Part shown: positions 46,519 to 58,200 of the stretch, piece after piece | How the letters are laid out: each line of letters opens with the position of its first letter | Numbering within the stretch: the stretch's first letter is position 1 | DNA from: Peribolospora baueri | Lineage: Eukaryota > Basidiomycota > Peribolosporomycetes > Peribolosporales > Peribolosporaceae | Reading direction: 5' to 3' | NCBI GenBank assembly: GCA_029717555.1 | Contig: JAMDHS010000041.1 | Location: 124,001-188,000 of the forward strand | Length of the DNA: 64,000 nt | Notes under the pieces: generated by a model | What the model was told of the DNA's origin: nothing | Database searches by the model: none | Seen by the model: the letters and a program-made list of their open reading frames with translations, nothing else | Program-made: the position numbers and the translations under genes

Positions 46519-46550
46519 CTTGGCTTGGCTTGGCTTGGCTTGGCTTGGCT
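46519..46550. repeat. (TTGGC)n pentanucleotide microsatellite
   Basis: About six uninterrupted copies of a GGCTT unit, preceded by related TTGCC/TCGCC variants. Confidence 0.85.
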
Positions 46551-46942
46551 GTCCGGCGGGGGAGTCGCGCGCGCGTGCGCGGTAGGGTGGGGTGGTGTTC
46601 TCCTGGCTGGGGACGATAGCGCACGGAGCCATACGACGAGAACGGAGCTGGGGCGGTAAGGTAAGGAAAGAGCATGTATACGCGAGATATACAACCACAC
46701 AACACTACCTGACTGGCCCTACGTCACCGGCCTGCCTTCCCGGCTAGGGCTCGGTGACTGGCCTTGATGGACGGCGATGGATGGTCTCCGCCGGCCTGGC
46801 CGTGCGTTCGCTTGTCCGCCCGTGCGCTCGTTCGTGCACTGGCTCGCTTGTGTGTCGATGCTGTCTGCAGTATGCAGTGTGCTGTGCGCTCTCTATGGCG
46901 TATGCCCTACCCTGCGTTCCGTGCGCAGCGCTTTTCCGATTT

Positions 46943-46991
46943 GATTCGACTCGACTCGTCTCGACTCGATTCGATTCGATTCGATTCGATT
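46943..46991. repeat. (TCGAT/TCGAC)n pentanucleotide microsatellite
   Basis: About nine to ten copies of TCGAY with a few TCGTC variants. It is immediately followed by CATGAG repeats at 47001-47022. Confidence 0.85.
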
Positions 46992-47860
46992 GCGCGTGCG
47001 CATGAGCATGAGCATGAGCATCAGCGCCTCTCTCTCCCGTCCGTCGACCCCGGATTCTGTTTCCTCTTGCGATCCCTGCCCCGTGCGCTGAACGATCAAG
47101 CGAGCCGGCTCTCGTCCGCGCTCCTCCGTGCGTATCGGCGACGGCCCGCCTGCCCCGGTCGTCGTCGTCGGCGTCGCTCGCTCGCCTGGCCGCCGCCATC
47201 CGCTTCCTTGCCATTCAGGTCCCGACGGTCGGCGGCCACGCTCACTTCCTCCTTCTCTCCTCTCCTCTCCACGACGACCTCTTTCAGCTTCATCTTTTCC
47301 TTCCCACCTCCAACATCCCCGTCTCCTTCCCCGCTCCCAACACTTCTTTCTCCGTGGCGCCTAGCGTAGTCAGCCCGTGTCTGACCACCCCCCACCTCCG
47401 CCTCCGCCTCCGCGTCTCCTCTCCCTCGCACAACCCCCGACGCCGGCTCCCCCGCAAATTCCAGCAACGAACGTCGGCGATCCGCGTCATCCGCTCCAGT
47501 GGTACCACCGCTATCACGCCGTCGTCGCCGTCGCCGTCGTCTTCCTTCTTCCCAGTCCACTCCACTTCCCCCACGCCCGTCCTACGTTATATTATAATCA
47601 CCACCCACGCGCATCTCCTCTCACTCGCTCCCCCTTCTCTGCACACCTCTGCACCGCCCCACCTTCCTTCTCTCCCACCTGCCATCTTGCTCTCTCTCTC
47701 CCTCCCAGCGTCCCTTCTTTCTACTTGACTTGACCCGCGCTCTTCTCCTGCCCTCTTCGCTCCCACCACCGACCGCATCCACACGCTCTGCCTCTGCATC
47801 CCACCCAACTCTCTACGTGGCCGAACCCGCTGCCATCCACTCCCACCACTCTCGCATCCA

Positions 47861-48040
47861 TGCCTACCGCCGCCGTCATGCCCGAAACGACCACCGCCGC
47901 CGACGCGCCCTCCCCCAAGCAAGCCCTCGCCGACGCCGCCCTCGCGCGGGCGTCGAGGAAGGAGAGGCGGTCGAGCTTGCAGCGTATCGGCACGGGCAAG
48001 ATGAGCGTCAGGTAAGCCACTCTCTATCCATCCATCCGTC

Positions 48041-48077
<37 letters not shown>

Positions 48078-51000
48078 TTTCTTCCTTCTGTCCATCCCTC
48101 CGTCCGATGGTTCCTCGCGCCCGATGAGATCAATATCTGTCGTGTCGGCATCTGAAGTGAATCAGGGCGTCGTGATGCCGCGAACTGCGCCGGCGATAGC
48201 CGCGGCCGTCTCGGTGCATCAGGGCGAGACGAGGCGGGGACTGTAGTATATAGTATATATCTTCTCGGACGGGCACTGTCCACCTGGCAAGCTTGCTTGC
48301 GATCGACGCCGCCCTCCGCTTCCATCTCCTCCCTTTCCTTCGAGTCCCGCTCTCTTCTCTCTTCTCTCTTCTCCCTCTTTTCTTCCTTCTACTCCCCCCT
48401 CTTCCCTTCGTCTTCTCCCTCTCCAAATGGCCTCCGAACCCCGCTTTCTCACCTCGGACCCCTACTCCTCCTCTCGTCGGCCCCCCTCCCGCTCCTCTTC
48501 CATCTCCTCCCTCCTCAGGAAACGCAACTCGCACGCCTCCTTCAACGACGACGCCGCATCCACCTACCGCGACGATGGCACCGCCGCCTCCATCCGCTCG
48601 TCCACCGTTTCCAAAGGAAGCAAGCTCTCCTCTCTCTTCTCCCGCTCTAATAGCGCACATCTCGATACCAATGGCAAAGCCAACGGCACCACCCCCCGAG
48701 ACGACGCCCTAGACGCCGACCTTTCCACCCTGCCCATCCGCCCGCGCACCCCCTCGACGAGCTCCAGAAACGCCACCTCCAAGACCATCGGTAAGATCTT
48801 CCGCCGCTCCTCTCGATCCACCGCTCCCTCCCGCGTTTCCGACATCGACGCCGCCGACGACGCCGCGCCCCCGCCGTCGCTCCCCGTCAGCGCCAACGGA
48901 CACGCCCCCAACGCCGACGACGCGCAGCCGGCCAAGGCGGAGGATGTCCCGGCCCCGGCCACCACCGCCGTCGAGCAAGGCAAGCTCGACGTGCCGCTCT
49001 CAGCGTCTCCCACCGATATCCGTGACCAGGACGCTGCTGCCCCCGACTCGCCCGTAAGGGAAGGCCTCGGCTTTGCCGAGAACGGCGAGTCGGACAGCAG
49101 CAGCGAAGATGAATTCTTCGAGGCCTACGAAGCCGACCTGGCCGCCATCGCCGAGGACGAGGAGGACGACGATGTCGCGTCCCCTTCCACGGCCGCCGCC
49201 GCTGCTCGGTCCGCTCCCGCAGCCAACATCACCGACCACGCCGGACGAGCGTCGCCTGAGCCGTCCAACGAAACCGACCTGGAGGGCATCCGCGCCCGCA
49301 ACCCAGAGCTGGCCAAAGCGCTTGAGGGCATCCCCACGGAGGATCTGTTCAAGGCGGTGAGCGAAAAGGCCAAGGAGCAGACGGGCAAGGCGTTCCGATT
49401 GACGTTCCAGGACGTCGTTCAATCCGAGGACGAGATGAACGCCGACCTGGGCGAGGCCAAGAAGGCCATGGACCTCTTCCTCAACTCGAGGATGCTCGAG
49501 GCCGAGTCCATCTGCATCCGTCACGCCAGCTCGCAGCTGTACTACTCTGTCGGTTACGCCCTGATTCAGTTCATCAAGTCGCTCATGACCTTTGAGCCCG
49601 CCGACCTACACCAGGCCATCGATCACGCCAAGGACAGCTTGCACATCTCGTCGCTCCTCCGCAAGCACGTCGGCTCCATCTCCTCCGTCACCCGCTTCGT
49701 CCGTGGCACCGGCCCCAGCCCGTCCGCCATGGCCGGCATGACCCGCGTCCAGCGCCACGCCGAGCTCATCTACGGCGAGAGTCTGCTTCTCAAAGCGGTC
49801 GTAGGAATCGCCTACTCGGGTGACTTTTTCGCCTTTGTCAAAGAGGCTCTCAACATGCGTAACGCTTACGGAATTTATAGGAGCTTGGCCAAGTACGTCG
49901 AGTGGGCAGACGCTCAGGCCGTCAAGCGTGGAGATCCGAGGGATTTGAGCTTGGATGAGGACTTCCGCAGCGGCGTTTACCTCGGTAACGGCCTCATTAG
50001 CATGATCCTCGGTCTCTTGCCCGGAAAGGTCCTCAAGGTCATGGAGGTCAGTCGACGTTCCGTTCCGGTCGCGGTGGTCCCATACTCAGCTTAAACTGAC
50101 ACTTTTCCTTTCCTTTCCTTTCGTTTCTAGGTCTTCGGCTACACCGGCGACAAAGTATACGCGCTCAACACGCTCGCCAAGGCCGCCGACTGGTCGCATG
50201 ATCCGGATGAGAGGGAGCCAGGGGTCGAACCGGAGAACGAGGGCGTTAGGAGGCAGATTGTGAGTTTTGGAAGGGGCCCGTCAAGCTCGTCGGCTCCGTC
50301 GCTGACATGCGTGCTTCATCTTTTCGCCCGTGCCAGTGCGACCTGGCCATCCTGTTGTACCATCTCCTCTTCTGGACCTACCTGCCCCTTTCCAACCCAT
50401 CCGTCGACATTGACTTTGCCGACAAGGTCCTCCACTACAACCTCCGCAGGTACCCTAAAGGCATCTTTTTCCTCTACTTTTCCGGACGCCTTTACTCTAG
50501 CCAGTGTCTCGCCGAGAAAGCCATCAATCAGTTCCAGACTGCCTTGGGCGCTCAGAAGGAGTATTTGCAGTTGCAGTGAGTAGATCGGCCCGGCCTGGGC
50601 AGCGAACGATCGTCATCACTGACTGTCCTGTCCCCTCGATCGCCCTGATCGTCGCTTCCCAGGCACATCTGTCAATGGGACATTGTACTCTGTCGCCTCG
50701 GCTTGTGCGACTTTAAAGAGGCTTACAAAGGTCTTACTATCCTCCGTGCCGAGTCGAACTGGTCCAAGGCCGTCTAGTGAGCGCCTTTCCTTCCTCTGCC
50801 TGTCTCCGCGCCTGCCTTATCTTGGCGTCGCGCCTCGCCGTCTCCACCCACTGAAGCGTGGCGCTTTCTACGCCCGTTTTTCCGTCGTCATGCAGCACGT
50901 ACGGCATGGCCTGTTCGCTCTACGAGATGGGCGAGGACCCGAAGAAGGCGGCCGAGCTGTTCGCCTCGGTGCAAGACGCGATGCGGCGCATTGGTGGCAA

Positions 51001-52120
51001 GTCCATCCCCGCCGAGGTGAGCTCTCCGTCCCGCTCTCCGTTCGATTCGACTCGACGCTGAGTTTACCCTACCCGTACCGCTCGACGTCTCGCAGAAATA
51101 CGTCGCCCGCAAGGCAAGAAAATTCCAGAAGCAGGGAAGGCTCATCATCCCCGGCATCGAGTTCTCCTACCTCTACCACTGCCTCAGCATGGCACCCCGA
51201 TGGTCGCTCGCCGAGAACACGCTCGTGCGCATCAGCGATGCGTTGGCAGAGTTGCATGCGGTGGAAGATCCGGAGACGTATGGCAAGGATGCGGACGAGT
51301 ATTGGGACGGTGAGCTCGCGTCCGACGCCACACGCTCCACCGGCTCGCGGTCGTGTTGACCATTTTTGCTGGCTTCCGTTCGTTCTCCGACCGACCGTGG
51401 GACAGATTTCGCCCTCTGCCACTTCATGCGCGCCGTCACGTTGAAGTACATCGCTTATCCCGAGCCGCATGCCAAGGTCAACCCTCCGGAGAGCCCGTGA
51501 GTGCCCATCTATGACTCTTGGTGTCTCTTCTCTTCTCTTCTCTTCTCATCTCATCTCGTCTCGTCTTGTCTCGTCTCATCTCATCTCGTCTCGTCCATTC
51601 CAGCATCCCTATCGAAGAAGCGACAGAACAGGCGCTCCTGTCGCTGGAGAACGTGATGAAGAACGGCGGAAAGATCAAGCACGATCATTGGCTCGTTTAC
51701 TTTGGTGAGCGTCTGCGACCTTCTCCTTGCGGTCGTCGGCGCGAAGCTGCGCTGAGGTAGCGCGCTGTTGACTGATTCGATCCGTCCCTCGCAGCACACT
51801 ACGAGCTCGGAAGGTTGTACGCGGCGATGGGCGAAGACGAAAAGGCGGCGGAGCAGTTCGAGCTCGTGCTCAGCCAGAAGCCGCTCGAGGACAGAGGCCG
51901 AAAGGGCAAGTACAGCCTGCAGAACATGTGTCTGCTTCGGAGCAACGGTGCCCTCGATTCGGTGAGTGACCGGGCCCAAATGATCGGCTCTGTTGAATCA
52001 CCTCGCCGAGTATTGTCATGCATCATCGTCTCACCCGTCGTTTCGGTTCTATCCCCCGGCTTCGTATGCGCGCAGCTCAAGACGAAAGAAGGGCAAGGAA
52101 ACGGACGACCGGCTCATTGA
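47861..52120 (+). CDS. TTC39/IML2 family tetratricopeptide protein
   Basis: Homolog of yeast Iml2 (inclusion-body clearance, linked to lipid droplets and the mitochondrial surface) and animal TTC39. The N-terminal 270 residues are disordered, Ser/Asp/Ala-rich. The conserved core begins EEFFEAYEADL-like acidic sequence, then ESICIRHASSQLYYSVGYAL, MTRVQRHAELIYGESLLLKA and FVKEALNMRNAYGIYRSLAK. Later exons give YLGNGLISMILGLLPGKVLK, FGYTGDK, LPLSNPSVDIDFADKVLHYN, YFSGRLYSSQCLAEKAINQF and HDHWLVYF then YELGRLYAAMGEDEKAAEQF. The end is TGA 52118-52120. Two starts are possible: ATG 48427 (MASEPRFLTSDPY) after a pure pyrimidine leader, or an upstream exon 47861-48011 (MPTAAVMPETTTAADAPSPK), whose GTAAGCC donor could join the CAG at 48518 in phase. 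Outer limits here follow the longer model. Confidence 0.85.
48041..48088. repeat. (CTTT)n tetranucleotide microsatellite
   Basis: About eleven copies of CTTT with CCTT variants at the right edge. It lies downstream of a GTAAGCC donor at 48012, probably in the first intron of the TTC39 gene. Confidence 0.85.
51523..51598. repeat. (TCTCN)n pentanucleotide repeat in a TTC39 intron
   Basis: About 15 copies of TCTCT/TCTCA/TCTCG fill most of the intron between exons encoding VNPPESP and IPIEEATEQALL. It may serve as the polypyrimidine tract. Confidence 0.8.
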
Positions 52121-53071
52121 ACTAAGTCTTGAGGAGATCTCTTGCCGACGCGTTTCTCGTCCTCGCCGGTCGATCCGTGGTGACACTTAGAACGCTTCGC
52201 CTTCTCTACTTTGCTTACACTACCTCTTTTCGCCTTGTCGACTGATCTCCTCTCTGTGCTTGTGCCCAACCAACTATCCGCGCCGTCTTCTCCTTCGACG
52301 GCGTGCACTTATCTCACTCTTCTTGTCCTATCTCTCGCTCTCTTATTCCACTTTTTTGTCTTCTCAATCACCCCGGATCGTCTGTCTGTATTGCCCTTTT
52401 CCTTGCCCTTCTTCTCAAGCCAGATCGTCCCTTTTCCTTTCCTTTCTCGACTCGTCCCATGTCCCAGTGCGACCTATCCTGTCCTACCGCCCTCGTCGTC
52501 CTTGGGCCACTCCCTCTCTTCTATGCTACGCTCCTCCCGTTCCGTTTCTTGACTTTTTTCTTCTTCGTTTCGTTTCGCGAGGCGGAGGACGCGTCTCGGT
52601 ACATTGCACATGTGATGTATGTCTTTTTCGAGGTCTGACCGACTTGTTGTGGATGAAATACCATTTCCGTGGGATGCTGGAAATGAATTGAGTGGATGTG
52701 TCTTTCCTTGTCCGACTTGTCCTTGTCGTCGTCCATCCTTCGGTCCTCTCTTCCGTCCTCGTCCCGCCCTCGCTTGCCACAAGGACGCGCGCGCGCGGAC
52801 GACGGGAGTGTTCGACGCTCGTAACAAATCAGTGTCGCGTGATTGAGCACGTGCTCAATCGAACTCGCAAGGGCCCGGGGGTGCGTCCTGACATCGTGGT
52901 TAACCCCTCGCCGTTCCTTCTCCAGCACAGACTCTATCCAGCCGACCTCGCCGCCGCCCACGTCTCAACGCAGGCTTCTCTTCTGTCGCTCCCTCCCCAC
53001 GGCGCCCGCGCAACGAGATCCACACCACTACACCCCACCCTGCCCTTTTTTTTTGTCCATTACCAAAAAGC
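52121..53071. other. Intergenic region between TTC39 and the CBS-domain gene
   Basis: This stretch is pyrimidine-rich on the + strand, typical of the 3' end and leader of flanking genes. No gene is supported. A 20-bp perfect palindrome with a CACGTG core lies at 52841-52860. A (C/T)TTTTTTTTTG run directly precedes the next ATG. Confidence 0.5.
52841..52860. promoter_or_regulatory. 20-bp perfect palindrome with CACGTG core
   Basis: GATTGAGCACGTGCTCAATC equals its own reverse complement over all 20 positions. It lies 211 bp upstream of the CBS-domain ATG. The E-box core suggests a bHLH (Cbf1/Pho4-like) dimer site with extended symmetric flanks, which is inference. It could also form a short hairpin in RNA. 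Confidence 0.6.
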
Positions 53072-54199
53072 ATGGCCACACCCACGGCAAACGGCCACGT
53101 CAACGTCGCCTCTCAAGGCCACTCCCACTCCCACTCCAACCACTCCACCATCGCCGTCCTCGGTCCGTCCAGCAATACCGTCCTGCCCGCGACGAGCGCG
53201 GCGGATAAGGCGGTTAGGTATCGTGGGGTGAGTCGACGGTCGGGTGGGAATGAATGCGAGCGTTTGGCTTGCTTGTTGGGGGATAAGTGGGAGTGGAAAG
53301 TGCTCTAGATTGGCTTGGACTGTCTGGATGGATGGACGGGGGCGGCTACGTGGATAACCTCAGTAGCTCCCGTCGGCTCACGTTTCTGAGCTTGATCGAT
53401 GGCCTTGGCAACCGGCAGTCCTGACTCGCCCTCTCTCTCTACTTTTTATCGCTTTGATTCACTTTTTTTTGTGCTCTCTTCTGCATGCACATAGGCCGTG
53501 GTAGAGGACTTGCAGCTGCCCCCGGCCGTGTGCCTGCCGACAGACGCGTCGGTCTCCGCCGCCCTAGAACGTGAGCGAGCGGCACTTCTTCTCGCTCCCT
53601 GACGTCTCTCCGGCTTTAGAGATGCTGACGAACGATTCGATCCCTTGCACGATGGACGATGGACGATGGGTGATGGACAATGGAACGTCCTTCCAGTCGC
53701 GTATGACCACGACTTCACCCAGCTACCACTCCTCTCCCCTAAGAGTCGCAAGCTGGTCGGCTACGCTGACATGCCAGCGCTCAAGGCACGCCTGGATGAA
53801 GGTACGCTCGACCTCGCCGATCAGGTGGGCAAGGCCATGATAAGGTTCAAGAGAGGCGGCGATAGGGAGTTTGTCGTCATCGAGCCCGGGACGGGCTTGG
53901 CTGAATTGGAAGGTGGGTATAGAGACAGGGCGAAAGGGACGACGTCTTCCCTTTGTTCCTTATCAAAACCCTCATCACTGACCGTACCCCGATTCCGGCC
54001 CGACCCGAACAAAATCGTTCTTTTAGATTTCCTCGTCCGACACCCCTTCGCCCTGATAACTTCCCCAACCTCCTCTCCCGACGGCACCCGATTCGTCCTG
54101 GCCGTCGCCACGCGCGATGACTTGGCCAAGTTTGTGGAGCGTCGATTCGGTACGAGTTCGACGGCGATGGCCGCGGCCGCGCCGGCGAACGGTATTTGA
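53072..54199 (+). CDS. CBS-domain protein
   Basis: Short protein (about 250 residues) with a His/Ser-rich N-terminus (GHSHSHSNHS) and a CBS (Bateman-type) module. Exon 2 gives AVVEDLQLPPAVCLPTDASV and SAALE, resembling the first CBS strand and helix. Exon 3 supplies VAYDHDFTQLPLLSPKSRKL then VGYADMPALKARLDEGTLDL and AMIRFKR, REFVVIEPGTGLAELE. The last exon is DFLVRHPFALITSP and TRFVLAVATRDDLAKFVERR, the second CBS repeat. The stop is at 54197-54199. CBS pairs bind adenosine nucleotides as energy sensors; no partner enzyme is fused. The PL..SPKSRKLVGY and VVTRDDL-type motifs are shared with small single-unit fungal CBS proteins of unknown function. Confidence 0.78.
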
Positions 54200-55282
54200 G
54201 CGGGAACGGGGAACAGGAACGGGAAAGGTGGTGGCGGCTGCAAACTCGGGTGGAGGTTTGGGAGTGGGCAAAAGAAAAGCGAGAAAGATGTGATGTGGTT
54301 TTTTATATCGCATCCCGCTTCGGTCCGAGTACGGACGCGACTATTCAATGCGACGCGCTTTTTCTCGGATGTGCGCGAGGCACACTGCTGGAAGAAGAGC
54401 GATGGTCGGATTATGGAGAGCCAGAGGGAAAGGAGAGGAGAATGGCAAGGCAGACCCGATAAGGAATCGGTCGATAGGTCTACACGTCTTCAGGCGGGCT
54501 TCCCGGTAGCCACCAAAGTTACTTGGGGGTTCGTCGTAAGCCTTGGATCTTGGGCCGAGGCACACTGCTGCGTCTCCGTCATCAGGGACCATTGGCCTCA
54601 TTGGCAGGCAACACACTAACTCTGAGCGGCCAAAGTGCTCCGGCCCGGACGCCCATGACGCCGAGTCCAAGATGAGCGAGGTTGCACCCAGGGGCCCAAG
54701 TCGGCCCTACTGGACATGTTAGCCTGGAGACGCAGCCGTAGACGGACGGAGAGAATGGGTAAGAATGAAGATGACAGTGGTGCTGGCTCGTGATTGGTCG
54801 TTTGCCCGCAGGGGGGGACGTAAGACGGATGGTAGCAGTTCCTTCCCCATTACCATGAGACCTCTGTTATTGTCTTTGTTTTCTTCTGCCTCTTGCGTTC
54901 AGGTCGACGTCGAGATTGGGTCGGTAGGACTCTCGCAGTGACTGTCAATGGCACCCCATCTGCGAGACATAGAAGCTGCTCGTGATCAGCGATTCAAAAA
55001 GCTCTATTATTTCATTTACATTCGTCTCCGAACACTCTATTGGTCGACTGCGGCCAGCTCGGTGTCACTCGCTGCCACAGCCACCGGATGCCGACTGACA
55101 ACGACTCGTCGCTCCCGCTCGGTCGTCCGTTCTTCACTCTCCAGTCCGGAGACGATACCTCGTCTTTCTTGACGACGTACGCACGCAGGACGACAATCGC
55201 CATCTTTCCCTTCGTTACAGCAGCCTGCCGCTACGGCGGCGAAGGCGGCAACGACGACGACGAAGCTTAGGAGGCGTAAAGC
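54200..55282. other. Intergenic region of about 1.1 kb, no supported gene
   Basis: It lies between two + strand genes. Several short frames exist: one on + at 54948-55172, and one on - at 55037-55291 that begins like a signal peptide (MGHALRLLSFVVVVAAFAAV). None has a recognisable family or splice partner. The minus frame's hydrophobicity is produced by the GAC/GAA-rich + strand near 55230-55270. Confidence 0.45.
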
Positions 55283-58200
55283 ATGTCCCACCCGCCCCCT
55301 TTGCCTCCCAAGGATGCAGTGACAGGAGGGTCAGTATCAGCAAAAGAAACAAGCGAGGAAGGGGGGATTGAAGGATCACACGATGCGGGAGATGAGCGAA
55401 CGAGAGCGCCCGCCATCGGCGTGAGCGCCGGCAGCCGCACTCCCACCTCCCTCGACGTGCCTCCTTCCATCGAGATCCCCCAGGCGTCCTTATCCCCCTT
55501 GTCCATCTTTCCCTTGCCCACCCTGTCACCTGGCGAACCGCGCACCGACCTGCGGTACCTAGCGGATATGTCTCAGTATCGTTCCAGTGCTTCGACGACC
55601 CGTCCCACCCCTTTCCCTCCCTCTCAGACGCAGGCTATGGCGGCGGGTAGGTCCCCAATGCCACCGCCGCCCCCACCCGGTGCTCCTTTACCTCTCCCTC
55701 TCCCTCCACGGCCTCCGATGGCGGAGCTTCAGGGAAGCATGGCCGCAATGGCGGTCCAGTCGCCGAGCGATGGCCTCGCTAGCGACGCGCTGTCGCCTTC
55801 CGCCGACCACCTCCAAGCCGGTGCGGCAACCGTATCAGTGGCCGACGCAGCGCCGTCGGACAACAAGGGATCGTCGCCGCCACCACCTGCATATGGATCC
55901 CACGCCTTCCCCGAAAATCCACCTCCCTTTCAACCGGGGCGCTTCCCCCGCTGGCGAGGATGGCTTGAGAAGCGCGCTCTGGATCGAAGGTTGGGAGCCG
56001 AGCAGGACGCACAGGAGGGCTCCGGGCCGAAGCGAAAGCTCAGCTGGGGTCCCACTGTTGAACGCGGCATCAGCTTTAAGGGTCCCTCTCATCAAGGCCG
56101 TCCGGGGGGCTCTTCTTGCGATCAAGCACGACCGCGCTCCCCACTTCACGTCACCTCCTTCGGCAGCCGGTTCATCCCTCAGCTCTCCTCGGCCCCTCTC
56201 TGCGCCGTGCCTCTCAGCGTGCCGCGCGGACATGGCACGGGGAGCAGCTATGAGGCGCTGCATGGCGGGAGAGAGAGGAAGGTGCTCGTCGTGGGCACCG
56301 TGGAAGGGCTTTGGGCGGTCGAGTTTCGAGACGAGACGAGAGGGAGTGAGGAGATGATGATGGGTCGGGAAAGAAATCAGGAAAAGGGGTGGAACGGGCC
56401 TGTGCGATGCGTTCAGGTGGGTAACAGCGGCCTACGGGGCTATCCTTCTGTTTTAGCGCCTGCGCGGGCGAAGCAGTCTTTCTTACTCCCACCTTATCTC
56501 TTCTCGACCGCACTTGCCCAGGTCTGGTCTGGCCAAGGCGTCCATCAGCTCTCCGTGCTCCATTCTGCTGCACCGCCGAAGCCGGCGACCGCTTCACACC
56601 CTTTCGCCCTGGGAGAACCAGCCCCGTCGTCTCCCTCGCCAGCTTCCTCTATCCTGATCGCCCTTACCGTCCCTGTGCCTTCCGCCTCCCGCCTCACGAG
56701 TACCCTCAGCTCCTTCTCCTCCTCTCTTGCTGCTCAATTTTCCGAGGTATTCAAGCCCAAAGAGGAACGAGGGGGGGAGGCGCACGCTGGGTCTGGCAAT
56801 GCCGGTCATGGAGATTGGGGTAAAAACGGACCCTCCACGCCTCAGCGGACGAGTCAGGCGGCCATCCAGGCTTCCGGTGGAGGCACAGTTAGGATGTGGA
56901 ACTTGGAGGCGATTAGGAGGGTAGTAGCATACGCTCTCGATGAAGAGGTGAGCGGGAACAACGTAACAGCACTTGAAATCCGTCACGACCTTGCTTCCTC
57001 CACTTATGGCCCTTCGCTTCTCCCAGTCTCCTCGCCCCTTGGACCTCTCGGCCCGCTCGGAGGCGCAAGCCGCGTCAGACGACCGCAAGGGCAAATCGCT
57101 CGCTTCGGCCTTCCGCAAAGCTTGGTCGCAGATCGGCGAAGGTCCGTACGGTCGTATGGACCGCGACGACAAGGCCGCAAAGGTTGCCGCCGCTCGCTCT
57201 CAAAGCCCCAAGGGAGGTGCGTCAGCTCGAGCGGAGAGGGCCAAGGCCTCGGAGTTTTTTGTGGAACCCTTGCCTCCAGGAGCAGGGGCCGCACAGAGCA
57301 AGCTCGCACAGCGCGCCCTCGAAGGTCACGCGACGGAGGGTGATGATGACTGGCTCATCTGGGGTGGTACCGGGGGCACCGCTGCGTCTTCGCCGGTTTC
57401 GCCGGTAATGATGCCCCAAGATCGCAAGCGCATCTCCCTCGACGGCCTCACGCCGCCGCTTACCCCTCCGTTGCTCAGTCCAGGTGTACCGGGAAGGAAA
57501 AGGGTTAGTGGCTTCTTAGGCTCTTCCTCCCCTGAGCCGGAACCGAATCCGAGGGAGAGGGCGTACGCGAGAGCCCTGCGCCTTGCGCTCTCCAGTGTCC
57601 CCATCAGCAGTTCCGGCTCCAACCAGGGTAGCAGCTCGAGCTTGGAGTACGGTCCACACCTCGTCCAAGTCTCCACGCGATCCACACACCGTTCCACCAA
57701 TCCCATGGTCGATCCTCTCGCGCGCCAATCCGAACTCGAAGCCGCAGGCTTCGCTAGCCGTCCCACCCCGACCGTGGACTCTGGACCGGGGCAGAAAGGC
57801 AAGGGCAAGGAGGATTTCGGCACTTCGGATGGAGAAGTCGCACCACAGGGCGTGAAGTGGGGAAAGCCTGTGCTCTTTTTCTCGGTACATCAGGAAAAGG
57901 GAGCGTGGTATCTTGCTCTGGCGACCAGCAAGACGGTGCTGCTATACGAAGCTGTCGAGCCGAAAGGCGAGGACAAAAGGGCATGGAGCTTTGTCAAGGT
58001 GGGCGAGCGGTTCCTTTTCGTCACTGGCTCGGTTGGCTGTCCCTTCGTGTTCAGATGACGCTTACCGTGTGTCGCCGGTTTGATCTTTTACGTTTCAGGA
58101 GCTCTATGCGCCTTTCCCTCCACGAACGATCTCCTTCCTCACAACGCAGACCACCGACCTAGGTCGCTCAGCTTCCACCGCCGGGCCACGAGGAGCCCAG

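Larger units (their letters stand above)
45760..47860. other. Long divergent intergenic region rich in pentanucleotide repeats
   Basis: The 2.1 kb between the MIF start (-) and the first possible exon of the TTC39 gene (+) has no convincing gene. It contains (TTGGC)n near 46519-46550, (TCGAT/TCGAC)n at 46943-46991 and CATGAG repeats at 47001-47022. From about 47100 it becomes one-sided, with the + strand almost purely pyrimidine plus G-poor sequence. Open frames on both strands here are explained by the composition. It is by far the longest gap in the window and may be regulatory or carry an unrecognised transcript. Confidence 0.55.

Noticed and set aside
55037-55291. Small secreted protein on - strand
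   Set aside because: The apparent signal peptide arises from the reverse of an acidic GAC/GAA-rich stretch. No family, splice partner or promoter was seen.
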